Of a stretch of 64,000 nt of DNA, positions 45,854 through 54,700 are shown in pieces; positions within the stretch are counted from its first letter, which is position 1; each line of letters opens with the position of its first letter. The position numbers and the translations under genes are program-made. A model generated the notes under the pieces. It did not search any database. It was not told the DNA's origin and saw only the letters and a program-made list of their open reading frames with translations. The DNA is taken from assembly GCF_000482465.1 (NCBI RefSeq), contig NZ_KI519428.1, positions 81,917 to 145,916 on the forward strand. The letters run 5' to 3'. This stretch comes from Runella limosa DSM 17973. Its GTDB lineage: Bacteria > Bacteroidota > Bacteroidia > Cytophagales > Spirosomataceae.

Positions 45854-46762
45854 GTGATAAGACCATCATTTTTACAAGCTGGAGACCGAGTCGGGGTATT
45901 GGCAATGGCCAGTAAAGTTTCGTACCCATCATTGGCAGAGGGGTTGCGGATTTTGCGAGAAGACTGGGGGCTTGAGGTTGTTGAAGGGCAAACGCTTTAC
46001 AGTCAATATAACCAGTTTGCAGGAACCGACGAAGAGCGACGCCGAGACTTACAACAGATGCTTGATGACCCGAGTATCAAGGCTATTTTTTCGGCAAGAG
46101 GTGGTTATGGTAGTTCAAAAATTATTGATACCCTTCGTTTTCAAAAATTTAAAAAATCACCTAAATGGCTGGTAGGTTTTAGCGATATTACGGCCATACA
46201 TTGCCACTTGCATCGCCTTGATTTTGAGAGTTTGCACGCTACCATGCCTAAGTTATTTGGCCAAGAAGGTGCTGAAAATGCGCTTGAATCGCTGCGTAAA
46301 GCACTTTGGGGGGAGCCACTTGCGTATGTCGTGCCTGCCCATCCATACAACCGTACGGGCAAAGCAGCGGCAACAATAGTGGGTGGTAATTTATGCCTTT
46401 TAGCGCATTTGTTGGGGTCGCGTTCTGAAATAGATACACGCGGTAAAATTTTATTTATCGAAGACGTAGAAGAATACTATTACAACCTCGATCGCATGAT
46501 GGTGCAATTGAAACGAGCACGTAAATTGGATCAGTTGGCGGGCATCGTTGTGGGGCAATTTACCGACCTCAAAGACAACGAATCTGCTTCTTTTGGTAAA
46601 AATCACCTCGAAATTATCAGTGAATACGTACAAGAATTTGATTATCCAGTCGCCTTTGATTTTCCCGTTGGGCACGTCCCTGATAACCGTGCTATGGTAG
46701 TCGGACGACATGCGCTGCTGGAAGTGACGCCCGAAAATACTCGCTTGCGTTTTGACTCCTAA
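45854..46762 (+). CDS. LD-carboxypeptidase (S66 family)
   Basis: 302 residues with a GTG start; no ATG fits. The S66 catalytic set is SARGGYGSS (nucleophile-region Ser motif), GFSDITA, a Glu in FIEDVEEYYYN, and His in VGHVPDN. These cytoplasmic serine peptidases trim the terminal D-Ala of murein tetrapeptides in peptidoglycan recycling, the same pathway as anmK; a minority are MccF-like self-immunity enzymes. Confidence 0.87.
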   Translation: MIRPSFLQAGDRVGVLAMASKVSYPSLAEGLRILREDWGLEVVEGQTLYSQYNQFAGTDEERRRDLQQMLDDPSIKAIFSARGGYGSSKIIDTLRFQKFKKSPKWLVGFSDITAIHCHLHRLDFESLHATMPKLFGQEGAENALESLRKALWGEPLAYVVPAHPYNRTGKAAATIVGGNLCLLAHLLGSRSEIDTRGKILFIEDVEEYYYNLDRMMVQLKRARKLDQLAGIVVGQFTDLKDNESASFGKNHLEIISEYVQEFDYPVAFDFPVGHVPDNRAMVVGRHALLEVTPENTRLRFDS

Positions 46763-46833
46763 GTATATTTTTCTGTAACTTGCCTTATCTCTGCCTTTTG
46801 ACAGAGGAAGTTATGGCCTAAACTCCCAGGTAA

Positions 46834-49800
46834 GTGTACAGATTATTCCTCTTCTTTTTAGGAATTCAGTTGGTAAGCCGATGCTTGTTTGCGCAGGATT
46901 ATCGGGTGGAGCATATTGGGGTAGAGAAAGGGCTATCACAAGGCTCGCCTTATCACATGCTCAAAGACTCACGGGGTTTTATGTGGTTTGGTACGCAAGA
47001 TGGTTTGAATCGTTACGACGGACATTCGTTTAAGGTATATAAACCCGACCCAAACAACCCTTTCACGCTTCATGGGGTAAATATTGCGGGCATTGTCGAA
47101 GATCGCCGTGGGAATATTTGGTTAGGTACTGAGGAGGGCTTGAATTGTTATGAACGTTCGACGGAGCATTTTACCCTCATTGTTGACAAAAAACATGCTG
47201 GTATCAAAAAACGAACCGCTCCGTTTTATGCCGATGAAGACGAGCTTTGGTATATCAGAGAAGGCGAGGGGATGTTGGCTTATCATTTCAAGACCAAAAC
47301 CCATCGGGTGATTGCGCCAGAGGTATTTATTTCTCAGGATTTTGACTACATTGATTGGACCACGCGAACGCCTGCGGGGGATGTTTGGATGGTGGGTGAC
47401 AAAGGGGTGGTGAGGTATAATATCAAAGAAAAAAAATACCATTATTATTTTAGCCAATCTCCCAAAAACGAACTCGGAACCCCACTTAATATCATTTGTT
47501 TGTACGTAGATGCCAAAAATACGGTTTGGCTGGGGTCGTTGAACGGTGTTATTCGTATTGACAATACCTATACAACTTTTCAGTTTTTTGATAAGTCGGC
47601 AGAAGGACAGCCGATTGGGGCAGTGTATAGCATTGCTGAAGGCATCAACCAAAAATTGTGGATTGGAACCCAACGAAACGGTTTTTGGATTTTGAATCCC
47701 ACCAAATTGACCCTGCAACCTTTGTCGTTGCCATTGGTAACACCCAGGAAATTAGACAATTACGAAATTACCCGTATTTACGTTGACAGCAGAGGAATTA
47801 TTTGGGCGAACGTTGACCCCGATGGGCTTTTAAAAGTGATTCCGAATGCTTCTGTTTTGCGAAAAGTAACCGATAGCCCCGATTCGCCAGATGAAAGGCG
47901 TTTGGATAATTTTTCGGTTCGGTGTTTTGCCCAAAGCCCCGATGGAAACGTGTGGGTGGGCACCGAAGGTAGTCTAAACGTGTATCAACCCAAAAATCGC
48001 ACCATCATCAAGCGATACCTGACGAAGGCTGCCATGCCAACCATTCCTTCGCTTAATTTTATAAAGTCGCTGCTTCGGGATAGTCATAATCGGATGTGGT
48101 TGGGCACGTACGGTGGCATCATGTATTTTGACCCAAAGGCCGAGAAATTTACCCTCTTTCAGTTCGATAAAAACCCTTCCCGAAACAACTATACACGAAA
48201 CATTACGGAACTTTCTGACAGCTTATTTTTACTTGGAACTCCGCAAGGCCCGTGGATTTTTAATGTCCAAAAGGCAACTTTTTCGCGTCCACCCATGCTG
48301 AAAAATCGAAATGTGTTTTCGGTATTTCAATCCAAAGATAGTACGATTTGGGTGTCGTCTTATTTTGATGGATTGTACGGGTTTCGTTACCGAAATAACC
48401 AATGGAAACAAGTGTATTATGGAATGAAGTATTTCAATATCAACGTAATACGGGAAGATACAGTCCGTGGTCAGTTATGGGTTGGAACGGAGAAAGGGCT
48501 GCTCGAACTGAATCCAAAAAATAGGGTTTATCGCTTTTATAACGACCGCAATGGCCTAGCCAATTCGTATATTTATGGGATAATTATCGACAAAAAAAGG
48601 GACTTGTGGCTCAGTACAAATCACGGTATTTCGCACTTTGATCAACAAACAAACCAGTTCCGAAATTTTGATGTAGCTGATGGCATTCAGGGATACGAGT
48701 ATAACGGGAATGCGTTTTTGGAGACCAATGAGGGAGAGATATTTTTTGGTGGGGTAAAAGGTTTTAACAGTTTTTATCCCGAACGAATGCGGAAATTATC
48801 CTTTAAGCCTAGTGTTCATTTGTACAATTTCAGTGTAAATGAAGCCGCCTACCCGTTGGAAAAACAAATCAACGAAACCGATGCAGTTTCTTTACCTTAT
48901 TCCCAGAATACTTTTTCGTTGGAATTTGCGGCCATTGACTTTTACAGTAATGGCCGAAATGAATACAAATATAGGCTGGAGGGACAAGATAATGACTGGG
49001 TGCGCAGTGGTAGCAAAAACTATGTGCGGTATGCTAACCTCGCACCAGGCCGATACGTTTTTCGAGTGATGGCTTCCAACCGTGACGGGCTGTGGAGTGA
49101 TGATGAAAAGAAGCTTTTTATTCGGATACAGCCTCCGTTTTGGCAAACGTGGTGGTTTTATTTTGTTTGTACGGGTTTGTTTGGTTATGTGGCTTTTGTG
49201 GCAGGGAAAAATCGACTGGTTCGTTTGAAAGAAAAAGAACAAGAACGACTGCGTATTGCTTTGGATGCGCAAGAACAAGAACGTAAACAAATAGCCCAAG
49301 ACCTGCACGATGAGGTGGGAGCACGACTCGCAACGCTCAAACTTTATGCGTCCACGATGACAAAATATTTGTCTAAAAAGCCTGAAAGCCAAGAGATAAA
49401 GGCTAAAACGCTGGAGATAATCAATGACTCTATTGTGGACATTCGACGGATGCTGCGCGAGCTAAGTCCGAGGGTATTGGAACAATACGGCTATGCAGCG
49501 GCTATTGAAGAATTGGTTCGCAAAATCAGCCAATCGGGCATAGTAAGTGTGGAAATGGATGCGTCTCGTCTGCCCGAACGTTTACCTACCGAAATCGAAA
49601 CAGGTTTGTACCGAATCACCCAAGAGTTAATGAACAATAGCCTGAAACACGCTGATTGTAAGAAGATTACTATTCGTGCGCATCAAGATGAAGATGTTAT
49701 TCATTTTGATTATTTTGACGATGGCAAAGGATTTGATTATGCCAAGGCAAAACAAGGGCTTGGCATTGGGAATATCGAATCGAGGGTGGCCGTTTTGCGG

Positions 49801-49956
49801 GGGCACATTGTATGGACGCCAAAAGTAGGGGAGGGCAATGCCGTGTTTATTCAAATCCCTACGACCTTAAAACGCCCCGAATTATCGCTTCTGGACGTAA
49901 AACAAGTCATTGAATCACTTCGGAAATGGCTAGCGTCTTTTAGAGAAATCCAGTAA
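46834..49956 (+). CDS. Two-component-regulator-propeller sensor histidine kinase
   Basis: 1,040 residues from a GTG start. Signal peptide (YRLFLFFLGIQL, cleavage after LFA), then two seven-bladed propellers built from Reg_prop repeats (FMWFGTQDGLNRYDG, NIWLGTEEGLNCYE, LWVGTEKGLLELNP). A Y_Y_Y domain follows (about 690-765), one membrane helix (about 772-791), a HisKA_3 dimerisation domain with the phospho-His in QDLHDEVGARLATLK (about 824), and a HATPase. There is no receiver or DNA-binding domain, and no response regulator gene adjoins it, so the partner is elsewhere. The signal may be a glycan or other envelope ligand. Confidence 0.9.
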   Translation: MYRLFLFFLGIQLVSRCLFAQDYRVEHIGVEKGLSQGSPYHMLKDSRGFMWFGTQDGLNRYDGHSFKVYKPDPNNPFTLHGVNIAGIVEDRRGNIWLGTEEGLNCYERSTEHFTLIVDKKHAGIKKRTAPFYADEDELWYIREGEGMLAYHFKTKTHRVIAPEVFISQDFDYIDWTTRTPAGDVWMVGDKGVVRYNIKEKKYHYYFSQSPKNELGTPLNIICLYVDAKNTVWLGSLNGVIRIDNTYTTFQFFDKSAEGQPIGAVYSIAEGINQKLWIGTQRNGFWILNPTKLTLQPLSLPLVTPRKLDNYEITRIYVDSRGIIWANVDPDGLLKVIPNASVLRKVTDSPDSPDERRLDNFSVRCFAQSPDGNVWVGTEGSLNVYQPKNRTIIKRYLTKAAMPTIPSLNFIKSLLRDSHNRMWLGTYGGIMYFDPKAEKFTLFQFDKNPSRNNYTRNITELSDSLFLLGTPQGPWIFNVQKATFSRPPMLKNRNVFSVFQSKDSTIWVSSYFDGLYGFRYRNNQWKQVYYGMKYFNINVIREDTVRGQLWVGTEKGLLELNPKNRVYRFYNDRNGLANSYIYGIIIDKKRDLWLSTNHGISHFDQQTNQFRNFDVADGIQGYEYNGNAFLETNEGEIFFGGVKGFNSFYPERMRKLSFKPSVHLYNFSVNEAAYPLEKQINETDAVSLPYSQNTFSLEFAAIDFYSNGRNEYKYRLEGQDNDWVRSGSKNYVRYANLAPGRYVFRVMASNRDGLWSDDEKKLFIRIQPPFWQTWWFYFVCTGLFGYVAFVAGKNRLVRLKEKEQERLRIALDAQEQERKQIAQDLHDEVGARLATLKLYASTMTKYLSKKPESQEIKAKTLEIINDSIVDIRRMLRELSPRVLEQYGYAAAIEELVRKISQSGIVSVEMDASRLPERLPTEIETGLYRITQELMNNSLKHADCKKITIRAHQDEDVIHFDYFDDGKGFDYAKAKQGLGIGNIESRVAVLRGHIVWTPKVGEGNAVFIQIPTTLKRPELSLLDVKQVIESLRKWLASFREIQ

Positions 49957-49993
49957 AGCGAATGATTTGTACTTATATGGTTGTTAAAATATC

Positions 49994-51763
49994 CTAATCA
50001 AACAACCCCGCAATTTCTGCTTTGTATTTTTCCTGAATTATACGGCGCTTGGGTTTGAGGGTGGGGGTTAGTTCTCCATTTTCAACCGAAAGAGGGCTTG
50101 ACAATAAGTGGTATTTTTTGATGCGTTCGTATGGAGCTAATTCCCGATTCTCGTTTTCAATTTCCGCGCGAAGTTTGGCCACTACTTTTTCATTTTTGAT
50201 GATTTCTTCGTCGCTGGTGTAGGTGATGTTTTCGACCCGACAAAATTCTTTGATGGCTTCAAACGACGGGACAATCAAGGCAGCGGCGTATTTTTGACCA
50301 TCGCCCATGACCACCGCTTGTTCGACAAAAAACGATTCTTTGAGTTTGGCTTCAACGGCTTGAGGAGCCACGTATTTTCCTGCAGAAGTTTTGAAAATCT
50401 CTTTTTTACGGTCGGTGATTTTTAAAAAACGGCCATCAATCCATTCGCCAATGTCACCCGTATGAAACCAGCCATTCGCGTCAATTACTTCGGCCGTGAG
50501 CTCTGGTTTTAAGTAATAACCTTTCATGACATTGGGACCCTTGACCAAAATTTCTCCATCGTTGGCCAATTTTACTTCTACGCCGTCAATCACCAGTCCT
50601 ACCGTTCCGATGCGAACTTCGGGCTGAGGAAAAAGCCGATTAAACGAAATAACGGGCGAGGTTTCAGTCAGACCATATCCCTCGCAAACGGGAATACCTG
50701 CGGCCCAAAACACCCTTGCAATGCGCGGAGGCGTGGCGGCTGCCCCTGCTACAATCATTTCTATTTTCCCCCCTAGCCCTTCTTGCCATTTGCTAAAAAC
50801 CAGTTTACGGGCTAATTTTAGTTGTGCATTGTACAAAAATCCCATGGACTTATTTGGGTCATACTTCAAACCTAAATCAAGCGCCCAAAGAAATATATTT
50901 CGCTGAATGCGAGGTTGTTCATAACCTTTGGCGATAATTTTGTCATACACTTTTTCCAACAAACGCGGCACAGTAGAAAGCACCGTTGGGCGCACTTCTT
51001 TGAGATTTTCGGCAATGGTAGCAACGTTTTCGGCATAGTAAATTGAAATTCCCGAGCGTAAATACACGTATTGTACCATGCGCTCAAAGACGTGATTGAG
51101 GGGTAAAAAACTCAACGCTCGCGCCTCAGTACCGAACGCAATCAATTTACACCCTTCAATGACGTTGCTGATGAGATTTTGGTGGGTGAGCATTACCCCT
51201 TTCGGGTTGCCCGTTGTGCCTGAGGTGTAAATAATACTCAAAAGGTCGTCTGGTTGGACATTGGCTTTGCGTCTATCCAGTTCGCTTCGGTGGTCTTCGT
51301 TGGCTTGGGCTTGTACGTCCAGCCAATTTTTAGCACTTTTTACGGTATCAAAGGTGTACATTTCCTCGATGCTAGGCGCAGTGGCCACAATGTCAAGGAG
51401 TTTGCGAAAAAGGCTGGCATCGCCTACAAACACCAATTTTACATCCGATTCATGAAAAATAAATTGAAAATCGTCGAGCGTCAGGGTAGGATAAATGGGC
51501 ACCGAAATGGCTCCTATTTGTTGGATGGCAAAATCCAAAATATTCCACTCGGGGCGACCATCAGAAACGATGGCAATTCGGTCGCCAACGTTTATCCCTA
51601 AGCTGATGAGCCCCAAACTCATTTCGTCAATCTGTTGAAGAATATCTCCTGCCGAAAAAGTCAGCCATTCGCCCTTACGTTTACAGGCTAGGACATTGGC
51701 TTTGTTTTGAGGTCGAACGGCGTACTCAAGAATGTCGAATATACGACTAGTAGAAGATAGCAT
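49994..51763 (-). CDS. Long-chain fatty-acid--CoA ligase (AMP-forming)
   Basis: 589 residues from the ATG at 51763 (MLSSTSRIFDIL); the longer frame starts at a poorer site. P-loop IYTSGTTGNPKGVMLTH, YGLTETSPV, and the TGD hinge HTGDIGEWIDGRFLKITDR and SAGKYVAPQAVE are all present. The layout matches FAA1/FadD15-type ligases that activate long-chain fatty acids. It is divergent from the class-III PLP enzyme. Confidence 0.9.
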   Translation of the reverse strand: MLSSTSRIFDILEYAVRPQNKANVLACKRKGEWLTFSAGDILQQIDEMSLGLISLGINVGDRIAIVSDGRPEWNILDFAIQQIGAISVPIYPTLTLDDFQFIFHESDVKLVFVGDASLFRKLLDIVATAPSIEEMYTFDTVKSAKNWLDVQAQANEDHRSELDRRKANVQPDDLLSIIYTSGTTGNPKGVMLTHQNLISNVIEGCKLIAFGTEARALSFLPLNHVFERMVQYVYLRSGISIYYAENVATIAENLKEVRPTVLSTVPRLLEKVYDKIIAKGYEQPRIQRNIFLWALDLGLKYDPNKSMGFLYNAQLKLARKLVFSKWQEGLGGKIEMIVAGAAATPPRIARVFWAAGIPVCEGYGLTETSPVISFNRLFPQPEVRIGTVGLVIDGVEVKLANDGEILVKGPNVMKGYYLKPELTAEVIDANGWFHTGDIGEWIDGRFLKITDRKKEIFKTSAGKYVAPQAVEAKLKESFFVEQAVVMGDGQKYAAALIVPSFEAIKEFCRVENITYTSDEEIIKNEKVVAKLRAEIENENRELAPYERIKKYHLLSSPLSVENGELTPTLKPKRRIIQEKYKAEIAGLFD

Positions 51764-51831
51764 AGCGGTAAAATCGGGTTTAGCTGAGTAAAATAAAAAA
51801 GAAGCAACCAATGTTGCAAAAAGAAACAGCT

Positions 51832-51839
51832 TATATTTG
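51832..51839 (+). promoter_or_regulatory. Candidate -7 element for the class-III PLP enzyme gene
   Basis: TATATTTG, a perfect TAnnTTTG, 31 bases before the ATG at 51871. No TTTG at the expected -33 spacing. Confidence 0.35.
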
Positions 51840-51870
51840 GAAATGCAACCCTTACTAAACCTTTATATTG

Positions 51871-53232
51871 ATGTCAAAAAACACCATTTCTGAAGACCAA
51901 GGCGATATTAATAGCTCCCAACAACGCCAATTATTTTACGAAAAGCTCGATGAACAAACGCACTTTTGGCTAGAAGAAGATGCCAAATATTTTTTACACC
52001 AAGCGCTTTCTACACCCGTAATGAACGTTTTGTCTCGAACGGAAGGGGCATATATTTATGATTTGAGTGGTAAAAGATACTTGGACATGCACGGGAATGG
52101 CGTTCACAATGCAGGTTTCAACAACCCCCAAGTCGTGGAAGCAATGATGCGACAGATGCAGGAAGCCTTGGCTTTTACGCCGCGTCGTTATACCAATATT
52201 CCTGCCATACAATTGGCCAAAAAACTAACTGAAATTACGCCCGCAGGACTCGACAGGGTTCTTTTTTGTCCAGGAGGCTCCGAAGCCATTGAAATGGCCG
52301 TGATGTTGGCAAAACAAATTACGGGAAAATGGAAAACCATCTCTTTTTGGGATGCTTACCACGGAACGGGGTATCAGGCGGCAAGTGTAAGCGGACAAGC
52401 GCATTTTACAAAAGGGAATGGCCCTATGGTGCCAGGGGCGCTACACGTTGAGTTTCCCAATTACTACCGAAATCCGTGGAATTGGACCGACCAAGATGCC
52501 ATCGACGAAGAATATTTACGACAAATCAAACTTCTAATTCGCAACGAGCCTGACATTGCGGCCATCGTGGCCGAACCAATTTCCTCAACGCCCGTTGTTC
52601 CTTCTAAAAATTATTGGCAAGAAGTGCGTAACCTGTGTGACAGTGAGGGTATTTTCTTGATTTTTGACGAAATTATTGAAGGCTTTGGGCGTACGGGTAA
52701 AATGTTTGCCAGCGAGCATTTTGTTACACCCGACGTGTTGGTGTTGGGTAAATCATTGGGAGGAGGAATGTTACCGTTTGCGGGAATCGTCACCAAATCG
52801 GCCTACAACACCTTGCAACACCTGTCTATTGGGCATTTTACCCACGAAAAAAATCCGTTGTGCGCAGCCGCTGGTTTGGCCGAAATTGAGTATATCGAAG
52901 AACACAATTTAGTCAATAATGCCGCCGAAAAAGGTGAGTATTTGATGGCGTCATTTCGGGCAATGCAAGAAAAATACCCTATTATCGGGAATGTCGCGGG
53001 CAGAGGGTTTCACATTGGTATTGACCTAGTAAAAGACCCAAAAACCAAAGAGCGAGCTTACGAAGCCGCCGAACGCATCATGTACCGCTGCATGGAGCGG
53101 GGCTTGGCTTTCAAAACCATCGAAGGTAATGTGATTACCCTGCGTCCGTCGCTTATTTTGACCCAAGACCAGTGCGATTTTATCCTTGAAACCATCGAAG
53201 CCGCCATTCGGCTGGAGCAAGTGGGTTATTGA
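51871..53232 (+). CDS. Class-III PLP-dependent enzyme, candidate 1-hydroxy-2-aminoethylphosphonate ammonia-lyase (PbfA-like)
   Basis: 453 residues, aminotransferase class III fold; ATG at 51871 preferred over TTG 51868. The PLP lysine is in VLVLGKSLGGG, the pyridoxal Asp in FLIFDEIIEGFGRTG, and the cofactor loop in FCPGGSEAIEM. The segments MHGNGVHNAGF, FTPRRYTN, FWDAYHGTG and GPMVPGALHV resemble, from memory, the phosphonate lyase PbfA and related phospho-lyases more than GABA or ornithine transaminases. PbfA removes ammonia from hydroxy-aminoethylphosphonate to give phosphonoacetaldehyde. The phosphonate genes lie 42 kb away, not adjacent. An ordinary omega-transaminase remains possible. 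Its stop overlaps that of the esterase gene by 7 bases, tail to tail. Confidence 0.6.
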   Translation: MSKNTISEDQGDINSSQQRQLFYEKLDEQTHFWLEEDAKYFLHQALSTPVMNVLSRTEGAYIYDLSGKRYLDMHGNGVHNAGFNNPQVVEAMMRQMQEALAFTPRRYTNIPAIQLAKKLTEITPAGLDRVLFCPGGSEAIEMAVMLAKQITGKWKTISFWDAYHGTGYQAASVSGQAHFTKGNGPMVPGALHVEFPNYYRNPWNWTDQDAIDEEYLRQIKLLIRNEPDIAAIVAEPISSTPVVPSKNYWQEVRNLCDSEGIFLIFDEIIEGFGRTGKMFASEHFVTPDVLVLGKSLGGGMLPFAGIVTKSAYNTLQHLSIGHFTHEKNPLCAAAGLAEIEYIEEHNLVNNAAEKGEYLMASFRAMQEKYPIIGNVAGRGFHIGIDLVKDPKTKERAYEAAERIMYRCMERGLAFKTIEGNVITLRPSLILTQDQCDFILETIEAAIRLEQVGY

Positions 53233-53915
53233 CCAAGCATGGGTTGCAATACCTCCCAAACATTCTGAGCCACGATTTTCGCCCCAGCTTCGTTGGGGTG
53301 AATACCATCTTTTTGGTTAAGTTTGACTTCTCCACCTACTTTTTCGAGTAAGAAAGGAATCAATCCAACGTTGTTCTTTTTGGCCAATTCGGGATAAATC
53401 ACTTTAAACTCTTCGCCGTATTTTTTACCCATGCTCGGAGGTACTTGCATTCCTGCCAAAATAATTTTTGCTTCTGGATATTTTGCCTTCACTTTATCAA
53501 TCATCGCTTGGAGATTTTTACGCGTTTCAGTCACAGGAATACCGCGTAGTCCATCGTTGCCACCTAATTCTAAAATGAAAATATCGACTTTGTTTTTTAA
53601 CACCCAATCCAAACGACTGTTTCCGCCCGAAGTGGTTTCGCCGCTCAAACCCGCATTCACAATTTTATAGGGTAATTTTAAAGAATCTATGCGGTTTTGG
53701 AGCACAGAAGGGTACGCTTGTGCAGGTTCGAGTCCATAACCAGCCGTGAGGCTATTGCCAAAAATTAGGATGTTTTTTACTTCCTTTTGGGAAACAGCAA
53801 CCGTTGTCGTGTCGGTAGTTTTTGATTGCTTAGTGCTTGTTTTCTCGCTCGTGTTGCAGGCCAGAAGTATCAGGGCAGAAAAATAAAGTGATAAACGCGA
53901 AACTATTTTAAGCAT
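53226..53915 (-). CDS. TesA-like SGNH arylesterase/thioesterase, lipoprotein
   Basis: 229 residues, lipoprotein signal (LYFSALILLAC, Cys20), then a Ser/Thr-rich linker. SGNH blocks are complete: IFGNSLTAGYG (Ser), the Gly block, GGNDGLRG (Asn), and DGIHPNEAG (Asp, His). It matches the E. coli TesA type of multifunctional esterase. It lies divergent from the YbbA/YbbP-type exporter, the same neighbourhood as tesA-ybbA-ybbP in E. coli. Confidence 0.88.
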   Translation of the reverse strand: MLKIVSRLSLYFSALILLACNTSEKTSTKQSKTTDTTTVAVSQKEVKNILIFGNSLTAGYGLEPAQAYPSVLQNRIDSLKLPYKIVNAGLSGETTSGGNSRLDWVLKNKVDIFILELGGNDGLRGIPVTETRKNLQAMIDKVKAKYPEAKIILAGMQVPPSMGKKYGEEFKVIYPELAKKNNVGLIPFLLEKVGGEVKLNQKDGIHPNEAGAKIVAQNVWEVLQPMLGQ

Positions 53916-54031
53916 ATTGTATTTTGATTAGGAAACCATCGAAACATAAACCCACGCAACGCCGCATAAGTTTCTGACAAAGAAAGTATTCCTACTGTAC
54001 GAAGCAGTAGCGTTGTGTGAAACCTAATAAT

Positions 54032-54700
54032 ATGGCAAATATACTGCAACTTGAACACGTAGCGAAGGTATATCGCAGCGGAAACCGTGAACTCAAGGTA
54101 CTTGATGATATTAATTTTTCGATAGAGGCGGGGGCTACCCTCTCCATCGTAGGCCCATCTGGGAGTGGAAAAACCACGTTGTTGGGGCTGTGTGCGGGCC
54201 TAGATCGTGCTACATCGGGAAGTGTCGAACTAAACGGAATCCGCCTTAACAACCTTAATGAAGACCAACTCGCCGATGTTCGTAATCGGTACGTCGGCTT
54301 TATTTTTCAAAACTTTCAGCTGTTACCTACCCTCACGGCGCTCGAAAATGTCATGGTTCCCCTCGAACTTCGAGGAGAAAAGAATATTAAAAGTCGGGCG
54401 ATGGATTTGTTGGATAAAGTTGGGTTGGCCGAACGGGGGCATCACTATCCTACACAACTCAGCGGTGGCGAACAACAGCGGGTATCGTTGGCAAGGGCGT
54501 TTTCTAACCAGCCTCAAATTTTGTTTGCCGACGAACCTACGGGCAATCTCGACGCCGAAACAAGTGAGAAGGTTGAGAAGCTACTATTTGACCTCAACAA
54601 AGAAGCAGGCACGACGTTGATTCTGGTGACGCACAACTTAGAATTGGCCGCAAAAACACAGCGTGTTATCCGAATTAAAGGGGGGAAAGTAAATGGTTAA
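54032..54700 (+). CDS. ybbA: ABC transporter ATP-binding protein, YbbA type
   Basis: 222 residues from the ATG at 54032 (a GTG at 54017 is less likely). Walker A GPSGSGKTTLLG, signature LSGGEQQRVSLARA, Walker B ILFADEPTGNLD, and switch His in VTHNLE. This is the small MacB/LolD-like ATPase class that works with FtsX-type permeases. It overlaps the permease gene by 8 bases. Confidence 0.9.
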   Translation: MANILQLEHVAKVYRSGNRELKVLDDINFSIEAGATLSIVGPSGSGKTTLLGLCAGLDRATSGSVELNGIRLNNLNEDQLADVRNRYVGFIFQNFQLLPTLTALENVMVPLELRGEKNIKSRAMDLLDKVGLAERGHHYPTQLSGGEQQRVSLARAFSNQPQILFADEPTGNLDAETSEKVEKLLFDLNKEAGTTLILVTHNLELAAKTQRVIRIKGGKVNG

